From assembly GCA_965243185.1 (NCBI GenBank), contig OZ251531.1, positions 2,666,001-2,730,000 on the forward strand: a stretch of 64,000 nt of DNA. The letters run 5' to 3'. The position numbers and the translations under genes are program-made. The DNA comes from CBDBCU01 sp965243185. Its GTDB lineage: Bacteria > Chloroflexota > Dehalococcoidia > Lucifugimonadales > UBA3495. The notes under the pieces are model-generated. The model had not been told where the DNA came from. It saw only the letters and a list, made by a program, of their open reading frames with translations, and did not search any database. Each line of letters starts with the position of its first letter. The stretch's first letter is position 1. Positions 18,273 to 26,284 of this stretch are shown here, piece by piece.

Positions 18273-18767
18273 ATGCAAGCGCCGCTAAACCGGATGCTGA
18301 ACCCTTTGGGCCGGGCCATTGGCGCCGGTTTGGGCAGCGGCCTTTCGCCGCTAGCTCCCGGCACGGCCGGCAGTCTCGCCGCCCTAATCCTGTATTACCT
18401 GCTGACCCGCGCTTTCCCCGACCCGATAGCGCAGCAGGGGCTGCTGGTTGCCCTGATTGGGGTCGGCTTTCCCTTGGGCGTATGGGCTACCGGCTTGCTG
18501 GTAACAGAGCAAGAGCATGACCCGGGCCGGGCGGTGTGGGATGAGTTCGTCGGAATGTGGATAACTTGTCTGCTGCTGCCGCCGACCTGGTACTGGCTGG
18601 CGGCGGCTTTTTTCGCCTTCCGGTTTTTTGATGTGACGAAACCATGGCCGGCCCGGCAACTGGAGCGGCTGCCCGGCGGTTGGGGCATAATGGCTGACGA
18701 TGTGGCGGCCGGCTTGTACGGGGCGGCGCTGCTGAACGGGGCGCGGGTGGTTATGGGGTATTTCTGA
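18273..18767 (+). CDS. pgpA: Phosphatidylglycerophosphatase A
   Basis: A 164-residue membrane phosphatase of phosphatidylglycerol synthesis. Family motifs are GSGLSPLAPGTAGSLAAL, then DPGRAVWDEFVGMWIT and FRFFDVTKPWPARQLERLPG, with GIMADDVAAGLYGA near the end. It follows the metallopeptidase gene by 6 bp, so the two share a transcript. No intrinsic terminator is evident before the low-GC spacer. Confidence 0.9.
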   Translation: MQAPLNRMLNPLGRAIGAGLGSGLSPLAPGTAGSLAALILYYLLTRAFPDPIAQQGLLVALIGVGFPLGVWATGLLVTEQEHDPGRAVWDEFVGMWITCLLLPPTWYWLAAAFFAFRFFDVTKPWPARQLERLPGGWGIMADDVAAGLYGAALLNGARVVMGYF

Positions 18768-19196
18768 TATGGCTTGAAGGATTATGCGGTAGGCTGGATA
18801 GATTTATCGGCAAGGGTATTCTCAACACCCGTTGGCAATGCTAAAAACAGCATTCTCGGAACCGTAACCCGTCCAATGAACCAACAGGAATTCCCCTTCT
18901 TTGTCGGGGCGATTTTCCCCTGTTTTAACTTATGCCAAGCGTTTTGTGCATACCATCTAACCTGTGTTTAGGGCTATCTAGCCTTGATTCCGGCTGGACT
19001 GCTACCCTACTATAGAAAGGTATCGACCGGACGCCTCGGCAAGTCTTGCCGCTGGTGCGGGGGATACCCCACGTCTAGGCGTGAAGGTGTCTCGTTGTGT
19101 GAAGCAGATAATTACCCCCAAGTTTGCGGTTTTTCAACCTTTGAGAGACTCGGGGTTTTACCCTGTTATCCCCGCGTTGCGTTTCCTGGTTGCGCC
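18768..19196. other. Lower-GC spacer with several short stem-loops
   Basis: About 430 bp with clearly lower GC than the surroundings and no supported gene. Small hairpins follow one another: GGGT..ACCC at about 18813-18830, AATGCT..AGCATT at about 18837-18856, and GGGG..CCCC near 19061-19071. One frame reads TVTRPMNQQEFPFF near 18860, faintly like the tail of a TnpB-type transposon protein. It may be a decayed mobile element or a structured RNA. Neither can be proved by eye. Confidence 0.4.
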
Positions 19197-19670
19197 TTAC
19201 TTCCGCCCCGCGCACCGCCACAGCCACGCCCCGGTAGCCAGGCTCAGCAACACATAGATGGGATGGATGAACCCCCAAAAGCCCAAGTGTATCTCCACCA
19301 GCAACAGGGAGTTCTCATCCGTGGGCAAGATTGTCTGCAACCAGTTCCAGTAAAACCACATCGTCAGCACTATGGCCGCCGCCAAGGACAAGTTCACCTC
19401 CAGATACTCCCGGGTGATGCCGCCGCCATTCCCGCCCCGTTCCTGCCGGCAGAGCAGCGCCTTGCGGACAATGCTGACCAGCAGCATCAACGGAATGGCG
19501 GCCAGCCCCATGAACCAATTCGCCGCTTGCCACGCGGGATACTGCCCGGCCGGGAAGTCGGGAGTAGGACTGTTGTCAATCAGCAGGGTCGGGCTGGTAA
19601 TCCAGAGGAATACCACCACCGCCGCCATCAGAAACAGATAGATCGCCCCCAGCCGCTTCAGAATGTCCAT
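19197..19670 (-). CDS. Small 4-TM membrane protein, paralogue A
   Basis: A 157-residue protein with four hydrophobic segments: LGAIYLFLMAAVVVFLWI, MGLAAIPLMLLVSIV, SLAAAIVLTMWFYWNWL and FIHPIYVLLSLATGAWLW. ATG at 19670 follows AGGAG. It is a close paralogue of the protein encoded at 19771-20250, sharing most residues and the same start context, so the pair arose by tandem duplication. Family not recognised. Conserved oddities are WFYWNWL, EIHLGFWGFIHP and a C-terminal CAGRK. Confidence 0.7.
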   Translation of the reverse strand: MDILKRLGAIYLFLMAAVVVFLWITSPTLLIDNSPTPDFPAGQYPAWQAANWFMGLAAIPLMLLVSIVRKALLCRQERGGNGGGITREYLEVNLSLAAAIVLTMWFYWNWLQTILPTDENSLLLVEIHLGFWGFIHPIYVLLSLATGAWLWRCAGRK

Positions 19671-19770
19671 TGCCGTCTCCTTCCTCAACCCGGGTGGTCA
19701 ACCCTTATCCCGACAGTTTCAACCTTTAGAGACGTAGAACGCCCCCGCCGGCTACAAATCCCGCCCACTT

Positions 19771-20250
19771 CTAACCGGGCTTCCGCCCCGCGCACCGCCA
19801 CAGGAAAGCCCCGGTGGACAGACTCAGCAGGACAAATATGGGATGGATGAACCCCCAAAAGCCCAAGTGTATTTCCAACAGCATGAGGCTGGTCTCATCC
19901 GTGGGCAAGATTGCCGGCAGCCAGTTCCAGTAAAACCACATCGTCAGCACAATGGCAGCGGCCAAGGAAAGGTTCACCTCCAGATACTCCCGGGCGATGC
20001 CGCCCGCGCCATCGGTTTGTTCCCGCCGGCACAACATTGCCTCGCGGACAATGGCGACCAGCAGCATCAGGGGAATGGCGGCAAAGCCCATAAACTTGTC
20101 CGCCACTTGCCAAGCGGGATACTCCCCAACCGGAAAGTCGGGAGGAGGGCTGTTGTCAATCAGCAGGGTCGGGCTGGTAATCCAGAGAAATACCACTACC
20201 GCCGCCATCAGAAAAAGGTAGATTGCTCCCAACCGCTTCAGAATGTCCAT
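19771..20250 (-). CDS. Small 4-TM membrane protein, paralogue B
   Basis: A 159-residue protein, starting MDILKRLGAIYLFL like its neighbour, with the same four TM segments and the same EIHLGFWGFIHP motif. Differences cluster in the loop after TM2 (CRREQTDGAGG here, CRQERGGNGGG in A) and at the C-terminus (CAGRKPG). AAAGGAG precedes the ATG. The 100-bp spacer between the genes also resembles the sequence upstream of this copy, as expected for a duplicated unit. Function unknown. Confidence 0.72.
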   Translation of the reverse strand: MDILKRLGAIYLFLMAAVVVFLWITSPTLLIDNSPPPDFPVGEYPAWQVADKFMGFAAIPLMLLVAIVREAMLCRREQTDGAGGIAREYLEVNLSLAAAIVLTMWFYWNWLPAILPTDETSLMLLEIHLGFWGFIHPIFVLLSLSTGAFLWRCAGRKPG

Positions 20251-20341
20251 TGCGGTCTCCTTTCAGCCGTAGTTTGGGCAGGTCATCCGGCAACCGGTTC
20301 AGGATGTGCCGAGGTCTTATCCCGCCGGGCTTGACGCCCCC

Positions 20342-21154
20342 TTATCCTACCAGTTTTTTGGCTTCCTGCCATAGGGATTCTTTGTCATTTAACGGCAGAT
20401 TAGCAAAGTCCAGGCCGCGCTGTTCGGCCAGTTGCTCCATTTGGCGATAGCGGTTGCGGAAACGGGCGTTGGCTTGGCGCAGGGCATCCTCGGCTTGCAC
20501 TTCCAGCCAGCGGCCGAGGTTGACCAGTACCAGCAGCAAGTCGCCCAATTCGTGCTGGCGGTCGGCGGCGGTGGCGGCCTGGCGCAATTCGGCTGCTTCC
20601 TCGACCACTTTATCCAGTACGCCCTCCAGATCTGGCCAGTCGAAGCCGGCTTTGGCCGCCCGGTCCTGCATCAGCTGGGCATAGCTCAAGGCCGGCAGAG
20701 CCGCCGGGATGCCATCGACCGGGGATTTGCGGATGCCCCGTTCCTGCCGCTCTTGGGCTTTCAACTGCTCCCAATTTAATTCCACGGTCCGGGCGTCGGC
20801 GGCCTTGGCGTTGCCGAAAACATGAGGATGGCGGCGGATGAGCTTGCGGTTGACGCCGGCAATCACTTCGGACAGGGTAAAGTGTCCCGCTTCCCGGGCA
20901 ATATCGGCGTGAAAGGCAATCTGCACCAGCAAATCGCCCAACTCCTCGGCCAGTAGCGCCGGCTCCCCCTGGTCAATGGCTTCCAATGCCTCGTAACATT
21001 CCTCCAGCAAATGCCGTTTCAGCGACTCGTGGGTCTGCTCCCGGTCCCAGGGGCAACCGCCGGGGGCGCGCAGCCGGGCGACGATGTCGGTCAAGGCACG
21101 GAAGTCGCCCAAGTCGCGGTCGGGAATGGGGTTGGCAGCCGGTTCGGTACTCAC
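20342..21154 (-). CDS. mazG: Nucleoside triphosphate pyrophosphohydrolase MazG
   Basis: A 270-residue all-alpha NTP pyrophosphatase that removes abnormal NTPs. The family start GGCPWDREQTHESLKRHLLE is followed by the metal motif ECYEALEAI and EELGDLLVQIAFHA (EExxD/ExxxD type). A second, partly degenerate MazG repeat near residue 200 reads QHELGDLLLVLVNLGRWL. The start is GTG 21154. The -35 (TTGAAC) and -10 (TATAAT) lie so close that the message probably begins at or near the GTG, i.e. is leaderless. Confidence 0.93.
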   Translation of the reverse strand: MSTEPAANPIPDRDLGDFRALTDIVARLRAPGGCPWDREQTHESLKRHLLEECYEALEAIDQGEPALLAEELGDLLVQIAFHADIAREAGHFTLSEVIAGVNRKLIRRHPHVFGNAKAADARTVELNWEQLKAQERQERGIRKSPVDGIPAALPALSYAQLMQDRAAKAGFDWPDLEGVLDKVVEEAAELRQAATAADRQHELGDLLLVLVNLGRWLEVQAEDALRQANARFRNRYRQMEQLAEQRGLDFANLPLNDKESLWQEAKKLVG

Positions 21155-21162
21155 GGGGCGGC

Positions 21163-21191
21163 ATTATAGCGGAGCGGCGGCGATTGTTCAA
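21163..21191 (-). promoter_or_regulatory. mazG promoter, likely leaderless transcript
   Basis: On the minus strand: TTGAAC (21191-21186), a 17-nt spacer and TATAAT (21168-21163). The GTG start codon at 21154 lies only 8 nt beyond the -10, about where transcription should begin. The IS target duplication starts 8 bp upstream of the -35. Confidence 0.65.
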
Positions 21192-21207
21192 TCGCAAATG
21201 TGTATAA

Positions 21208-22283
21208 GATAGCGTTCCGATTTAGGTGGTTTAGTTGTAGAATGGGGAAAAGGCCGGCCTTGCTGGTTGACGGGAGGTGCGCTGTCATGGGATTGCTGGA
21301 CGATTTGGAGACCCAACTGGAGCAGGAAATTCCGCTCCAGTTGCAGGCGAAGCTGCAACAAGCCCTGGATCATTATCAGCCCCGATGTGCTCAGTGCGCT
21401 CTGGCGATGCACCGCCATCATCGCTATGAGCGCACCATTGTCACGTCCTATGGTCCCATCCGGGTAGCGGTTCCGGTGTTTCGTTGTGGGCAATGTCGCC
21501 AACTGGCGGGCGGCGCGGCGCTGCTGGGGCCGGAAGTTCGTTACCAACGGTTCTCAAAAAAACTCGGGACATGGCTTTGAGCTTGGCGGCCCAGGGTTTG
21601 AGTTACGCCCAAGCGGGGCAGTGGGTGGGTTGTGTCAAAAGCACCTTGTGTCGCTGGCTGCGGCGGTTGGCCTTGACCCGGCCCCGGTTGCCGGGGGCAG
21701 TGTGGGAACTGGATGGTTTGTGGACGCGCACCCGGCAGGGCGCTCAGGAATTGAAGGTAATCCGGGACGAAACCGGGGCGGTCTTGGCGACTTTCGGGCC
21801 TTGGGCGGCGGTCTTGGCGCGGGCCGAGCAGTCCGGGGCGGCGCCACCCCGACATCTGGTCAGCGACGGCGACCGGGCCATTGCGGCCGGCATCCAGTGG
21901 GTGTACGGCCGGGCGGCGCCGCATCAGCTGTGCATCTTTCACCTGCTGCGGGAATATGGACGGAATATCGGGAAATCCGGCTTGGCCGCCGCCCGGCAAC
22001 TGCTGTTGACTGACAGCGCGGCGGCGGCCCAGAGCTATGCCCGTCAAATAATGGAGTTGACCGAGGGCGCCGCCGCTTACTGGCTGGACAAGGCGTTGCT
22101 CGCCGGTCGGCAGTATTGGACTACGGGAGCGGTCGCCTACCGGACTACTTCCCGCCTGGAACGCTACAATCGGGAGTTGCGCCGGCGGGAGCGATTGGGG
22201 ACGGTCTGGTCAGAGCATAACCTGTTGGCTTTGCTACAAACCCGGGGCTTGCTCAACCAAACCACCTAAAATGCAACGCTATC
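21208..22283 (+). mobile_element. Insertion sequence with MULE/IS256-like transposase
   Basis: A 1,076-bp element. Its ends are imperfect 25-bp inverted repeats (21208-21232 and 22259-22283) beginning GATAGCGTT and ending TTTAGGTGGTTT. The 9-bp TGTGTATAA flanks it directly on both sides (21199-21207 and 22284-22292), a target-site duplication. It carries one transposase split over two overlapping frames joined by an A7 slippery run. It sits between mazG and the exopolysaccharide genes, and the duplicated target contains a -10-like TATAAT on the right side. The intact ends and duplication indicate a recent insertion. Confidence 0.88.
21287..22269 (+). CDS. DDE transposase, probably made by -1 frameshifting
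   Basis: Frame 1 (21287-21580) starts with ATG behind GGGAGGT. It encodes a zinc-finger-like N-terminus: CAQC near residue 25, then CGQC about 35 residues later. The catalytic part is in the -1 frame (to 22269) and contains WELDGLW (first Asp), LVSDGDRAI (second Asp), CIFHLLREYGRNI, and SRLERYNRELRRRERLG (Glu), as in Mutator/IS256-type transposases. The frames overlap, and A7 at 21556-21562 (TCA AAA AAA C) is a classic -1 slippery site that would join RFSKK to TRDMALSLAAQG. A sequencing error or mutation at A7 is the alternative. Confidence 0.78.
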
Positions 22284-22437
22284 TGTGTATAATCCCCGGT
22301 GGTTCGTTGCAAGCAGTGAGGGAAAGGCTATGCTAAAGGGGGAATTGTTGCTATGATATGGGGCGTTTGGCGAGAGGCTTTGACCGGGCAAGGGCGGCCG
22401 TAAGCGGATTGGATAAACGGTAAGGGATAGCGGAGCG

Positions 22438-23097
22438 TTGAAAGCGGGAGTTGCGACTGAGGTATGCCGGTTGGAGGAGCGGGAAGGATTGTTGGCTCAC
22501 CCGTTAGTCCAAGAGCTGCTGGCGGGAGTGGTGGCGGATGGCGGCCGGCCGGGGGGATGCGTGTGGCTGACTGGAATACCTTGTTCGGGGAAAAGCGCTA
22601 CGGCGGCGGAATTAGCCGTTGCTTTGCAGCGGCGGGGGCGGCAAGTTACGGTTCTGGACGGGGACGATATGCGGGCCAGCATATCCCGGGATTTGGGGTT
22701 TTCCCGGGCGGATCGGGATAAGCAGGCGCGGCGGGTCAGCTTGGTGGCGGCGGAGCTAGCGCGGCGGGGCGGGTTGGTTATCTGCGCGCTGGTTAGTCCG
22801 TACCGAGCGGCGCGGCGGGAAGCGCGGGCAACGGTAGGTGCAGCGGGATTTGTCGAGGTATTTGTGGATACGCCGCTGGCCGTGGCGGAAGCCCGGGATG
22901 TTAAAGGAAGGTACGCCCAAGCCCGGCGGGGAGAAATTGCCGGCTTTACCGGAGTGGATGACCCGTACGAGCGGCCGAAGCGGCCAGAGCTGGTTTTGGA
23001 CACGGTGAACCATAGCATTGCGGAAAATGCGGCGTTGATTATAGAGTATCTGGAGGGATGGGGATTGCTGGCGGCGGATGCGGCGGGGGATACCTAA
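22438..23097 (+). CDS. cysC: Adenylyl-sulfate (APS) kinase
   Basis: A 219-residue P-loop kinase that phosphorylates APS to PAPS, the sulfate donor. Motifs are TGIPCSGKSATAAELA (Walker A), VLDGDDMRASISRDLGFS, RDKQARRVSLVAAELARRGG, VFVDTPLAVAEARDVKGRY, and FTGVDDPYERP. TTG start behind GCGGAG. It leads the exopolysaccharide block; with no ATP sulfurylase in view, its likely job is PAPS supply for the sulfotransferase at 25354. The IS lies just upstream and may affect its expression. Confidence 0.9.
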   Translation: MKAGVATEVCRLEEREGLLAHPLVQELLAGVVADGGRPGGCVWLTGIPCSGKSATAAELAVALQRRGRQVTVLDGDDMRASISRDLGFSRADRDKQARRVSLVAAELARRGGLVICALVSPYRAARREARATVGAAGFVEVFVDTPLAVAEARDVKGRYAQARRGEIAGFTGVDDPYERPKRPELVLDTVNHSIAENAALIIEYLEGWGLLAADAAGDT

Positions 23098-23111
23098 GGA
23101 GTGTAAAGGCA

Positions 23112-24464
23112 GTGGATTTAGGTGTAATCGGCGGCGGTGTGGTGGGACTGGCAACGGCGGCCGGGTTTTGTGCGCGGGGACATCGGGTGGTCTGCGTGGA
23201 AAAGGATGATCACCGCCGGAAACAGTTGAATAACGGGCAATTCCCCCGATATGAACCGGGGTTGGCAAAGTTGGCGCGGCAGGGCGTTGACCGGGGGCAA
23301 CTGCGGTTCAGCGGCGATATGGGGGAGCTTGCGGCTACGGCCCAAGTGGTCTTTGTCTGCGTGGGAACGCCGGCCGGGGCAGGGGGCGCGGCGGACTTGT
23401 CGCAGGTTAGGGCAGCGGCGGCGGAATTGGGGGCGGCAATGGCCGGCCGCCGCGGCTACCGGCTGGTAGTGGCGAAAAGCACTTCTCCAGTGGGGGCGCA
23501 TCGAGAGATCGCCCGGATTGTGGGCAAGCAGGCCGGGCCGGCGGCCGAGTTTGGCGTGGCTTCCGTGCCGGAGTTTCTGCGGGAAGGCCGGGCAATCGAG
23601 GATTTTCTGCATCCCGACCGGCTGGTTATCGGTGTGAAATGTCCCCGGGGGCAAGCTCTACTAGAGGAATTGTACAGTTCTTTTGACTGCCCCAAAATCT
23701 GGACGAACCCGGCGACAGCAGAGTTGACCAAGTATGCGGCTAACGCTTTTCTGGCGATGAAAATATCCTACGCTAACCTGCTGGCGGATTTGAGCGCGGC
23801 CAGCGGGGCGGATTTGGCGGAGGTAACGGCGGGATTGGGCAGCGACCCGCGCATCGGGCCGGAGTTTCTGAAAGCCGGCTTGGGCTATGGGGGGGACTGC
23901 CTGCCCAAGGATGTGGCGGCCTTTGCCCGTTTGACGGCGGCCATGGGAGTGGATGCGGCGTTGCTGCGGGCCGTGGACGAAATAAACCGGCGGCGGCCGG
24001 AGCAGTTGGTCGATATGGCCGCGGCGGTTTTGGACGGCTTGGCCGGCAAGGCGGTAGCGGTTTGGGGACTGGCCTTCAAGCCGGAAGTGGAGGATGTGCG
24101 GAGTGCGCCAAGTCTGTCCGTAGTGCGCTTGCTGCTGGATGCCGGGGCGCGGGTTACGGCCCACGACCCGGCGGCGATGGGGGCGTTCCGGGAGAGTTTC
24201 GGAGCGCAGCCGGGACTGGATTATGGCGAGAATATGTATGCGGCGGCGGCGGGCAAGGATGCGGTGCTGATTTTGACCGAGTGGGATGATTACCGGGATG
24301 CAGATTTGGCGCGGCTGCGGGCCGCATTGGCGCGGCCGGTACTGGTGGACGGGCGGCGGGTTTTTGACCCGGTTAAGGCGCGGGAGTTGGGGTTTGAGTA
24401 TCGGGGGTTCGGGTATTCGGGGGATGGCGCGCCGGCCGGCGGCAAGGATTGCGGCGGCGGATAG
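23112..24464 (+). CDS. UDP-glucose/GDP-mannose dehydrogenase family protein
   Basis: About 450 residues. The NAD-binding start DLGVIGGGVVGLATAAGF is at GTG 23112 behind AAGGAG; the open frame extends 54 nt further upstream without support. Other marks are VFVCVGTPAGAGG, VAKSTSPVGAHR, VPEFLREGRAIEDFLHPDR and the active-site Cys in GLGYGGDCLPKDV, then GLAFKPEVEDVRSAPS. The family oxidises a nucleotide sugar to the uronic acid, giving charged residues for the surface polymer. UDP-glucose is the most likely substrate; UDP-ManNAc or GDP-mannose cannot be excluded. Confidence 0.92.
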   Translation: MDLGVIGGGVVGLATAAGFCARGHRVVCVEKDDHRRKQLNNGQFPRYEPGLAKLARQGVDRGQLRFSGDMGELAATAQVVFVCVGTPAGAGGAADLSQVRAAAAELGAAMAGRRGYRLVVAKSTSPVGAHREIARIVGKQAGPAAEFGVASVPEFLREGRAIEDFLHPDRLVIGVKCPRGQALLEELYSSFDCPKIWTNPATAELTKYAANAFLAMKISYANLLADLSAASGADLAEVTAGLGSDPRIGPEFLKAGLGYGGDCLPKDVAAFARLTAAMGVDAALLRAVDEINRRRPEQLVDMAAAVLDGLAGKAVAVWGLAFKPEVEDVRSAPSLSVVRLLLDAGARVTAHDPAAMGAFRESFGAQPGLDYGENMYAAAAGKDAVLILTEWDDYRDADLARLRAALARPVLVDGRRVFDPVKARELGFEYRGFGYSGDGAPAGGKDCGGG

Positions 24465-24571
24465 TGGTTTCTGGCGGCTGATTTCCGGATTCCCCTTTTC
24501 GCGGGAATTGCAGTATCAACCGGTTAAAAGTAGTGGAAATGCCGGGTTATCAGTGGTATTATCTTTAACCA

Positions 24572-25234
24572 ATGGCGCAGTTGGTAGAATCGGACGCTCT
24601 GGTAGTGGCCCAGGCTTTGGAGTCTGGGGCGATAGCCGATTCCCCGCGGCGGACGGGTTACAAGCGGCCTTTTGACTTGACGATTATCGCCCTGTCTCTG
24701 GTTTTGATGTTTCCGCTGTGGCTGCTGATTTGGACGGCAATACCTTTGGCGGTGTGGCTGACCGACCGGGGGCCGGTTTTTTATACTCAGGCGCGGGTGG
24801 GCAAGAGGGGTCGGATTTTCCAGGTCATCAAGTTTCGCACGATGGTGGTAGGAGCGGAAAAAGGCACCGGGCCGGTGTGGGCTTTTGAGGAGGATGACCG
24901 GGTAACGCGGATCGGCCGGCTGCTGCGGGCGACGCACCTGGATGAAGTGCCGCAACTGATTAACATTCTGCGGGGCGAGATGAGCTTGGTAGGGCCGCGC
25001 CCGGAACGGCCGGAACTGCTGGCGGCCTTCTGCGCCGAGACGCCGGAGTTTCGGCTGCGGCTGCGGGTGAAGCCGGGAATTGCCGGGTTGGCGCAGATGC
25101 AGGGGCTGTACCACACGCCGCCGCGGAAAAAGCTGCGCTATGACAACCTGTATATTGAAACGCTGAGCCCCTGGCTGGACTTGAAACTGCTGGTGGGGTC
25201 TTTGTGGGTAGTCCTGTTTCGGAGGAATCGGTAG
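24572..25234 (+). CDS. Undecaprenyl-phosphate sugar-1-phosphate transferase
   Basis: A 220-residue initiating transferase (bacterial sugar transferase, WcaJ/RfbP type). An N-terminal amphipathic part is followed by one long hydrophobic helix (FDLTIIALSLVLMFPLWLLI). The catalytic core then reads DRGPVFYTQARVGKRG, FQVIKFRTMVV, ATHLDEVPQLINILRGEMS and LVGPRPERPEL, with LRVKPGIAGLAQMQG. It places the first sugar phosphate on the lipid carrier for the polysaccharide. Because the large N-terminal membrane domain of WcaJ is missing, it is of the short form. Confidence 0.92.
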   Translation: MAQLVESDALVVAQALESGAIADSPRRTGYKRPFDLTIIALSLVLMFPLWLLIWTAIPLAVWLTDRGPVFYTQARVGKRGRIFQVIKFRTMVVGAEKGTGPVWAFEEDDRVTRIGRLLRATHLDEVPQLINILRGEMSLVGPRPERPELLAAFCAETPEFRLRLRVKPGIAGLAQMQGLYHTPPRKKLRYDNLYIETLSPWLDLKLLVGSLWVVLFRRNR

Positions 25235-25353
25235 GGCAAGGCGGTTTTGGGATAAGGCCGCGGGATTGAGCCACCGGTTCCATTTGCTTACGAAGTGTTT
25301 TCCGGATTCCTGTTGGCGCGGGAATAGCGGCAAGACACGCGGGGAGATTTGTT

Positions 25354-26277
25354 CTGCTGACCGATGCTGCCGTCAGGGACCGGGAGGTTGCCGGAGAGGA
25401 GACGCGCCCGGCGGTTTATGACTATCTGCTGGTAGTAGGGCCGGGACGGTCCGGCAGTGAACTGCTGTACCGCAGCCTGAAAGCTCACCCGCAGCTTGCT
25501 TTTCCCGAAATCAAGGAAGGCTACTACTACCGCGCCCCGGAAAGGGTTAAGAAGTTGCTGGCAGGTTTGGCGGAAAGCGGGCGGATTTTGGCCGATGTTT
25601 CCAACTTGGCGTATCTGGACCCGGCTCTGGCCGGCGGCATCACGCGGCTGCGCGGGGACGGCTGCCGGGTTTTGCTGGTAGTATTACTGCGGCCGCATAT
25701 TGACCGGGCGGCGTCGATGATACGATTTCGGGAAAGCCGGGGCGAACATTCCCTTTGGGGCGGCCGGCCGAAACTGGAGCGGGAAGTGCTGCGGGACAGC
25801 CTGACGCCGGAATTGCTGGAAACTATTTACCGGCTGGATGGGGATGTGCTGGCGATTCCTTTTGACGCCTTGACCGGGGATTTGGCGGGAGTTTTGGGCG
25901 TAATGGCTGAGGTTTGCGGCATTGCGGAATTTGCCCGGCCGCCGGTGGGGGCGGTGAACGAATCTTTGCGGGCGCGCAATGTCTTACTGTCCCGATTGGG
26001 CAAATTGGCGGCCTTAGGTCTGCGGCGTTTGGGGCTACGGCGGACGCTGCAACGGGTCAAGGATAGCCGCAGGACGCAGCGGCTGTTTTTCCGGCCGCTG
26101 GCGGCAGGAGAGGGAGAAGTAGTTTTGACGGCGGAGAGCCGGGAGTGTCTGGAGGGGATGTACCGGGATTGCTGCGCGTTAGTCGCGAAACGGTCGGAAA
26201 GGATGGCCGCGGGGATTTATTTCAGAAAGGGTAGTTACCCCCCCCCCCCCCCCCCCCCCCGACTTTGGGTAGGGTGA
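25354..26277 (+). CDS. Sulfotransferase family protein
   Basis: Coding from about 25354, some 307 residues. The PAPS 5'-phosphosulfate loop is VVGPGRSGSELLYRSLKAHP near residue 30, and a second PAPS-site segment is LVVLLRPHIDRAASMIRFRESRGEH. No ATG, GTG or TTG lies in frame between the stop at 25267 and this motif. GGGGAG followed 7 nt later by CTG (25354) is the best start; the first conventional start, at 25555, would remove the P-loop. Near the 3' end is an uninterrupted C23 run. Together with cysC it implies sulfate addition to the polysaccharide. Confidence 0.78.
   Translation: MLTDAAVRDREVAGEETRPAVYDYLLVVGPGRSGSELLYRSLKAHPQLAFPEIKEGYYYRAPERVKKLLAGLAESGRILADVSNLAYLDPALAGGITRLRGDGCRVLLVVLLRPHIDRAASMIRFRESRGEHSLWGGRPKLEREVLRDSLTPELLETIYRLDGDVLAIPFDALTGDLAGVLGVMAEVCGIAEFARPPVGAVNESLRARNVLLSRLGKLAALGLRRLGLRRTLQRVKDSRRTQRLFFRPLAAGEGEVVLTAESRECLEGMYRDCCALVAKRSERMAAGIYFRKGSYPPPPPPPRLWVG
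26238..26260. repeat. C23 homopolymer near the sulfotransferase 3' end
   Basis: Twenty-three consecutive C, read as seven Pro codons. Changing the length by one base would swap the C-terminal tail and stop. The three options end with TGA at 26275, TAG at 26270 or the TGA overlapping the flippase ATG at 26285, so length could also alter coupling to the next gene. The length is unreliable in any assembly. Confidence 0.8.
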
Positions 26278-26284
26278 AAGCGGT

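Noticed and set aside
18774..18971. 65-residue frame resembling a TnpB tail (TVTRPMNQQEFPFF)
   Set aside because: Similarity is faint, no catalytic part remains and no good start signal exists; kept only as a remark on the spacer.
24568..24630. tRNA-like string (GGCGCAGTTGGTAGAATCGG and following)
   Set aside because: No acceptor stem or T-loop can be formed, and the same bases encode the start of the sugar-phosphate transferase.
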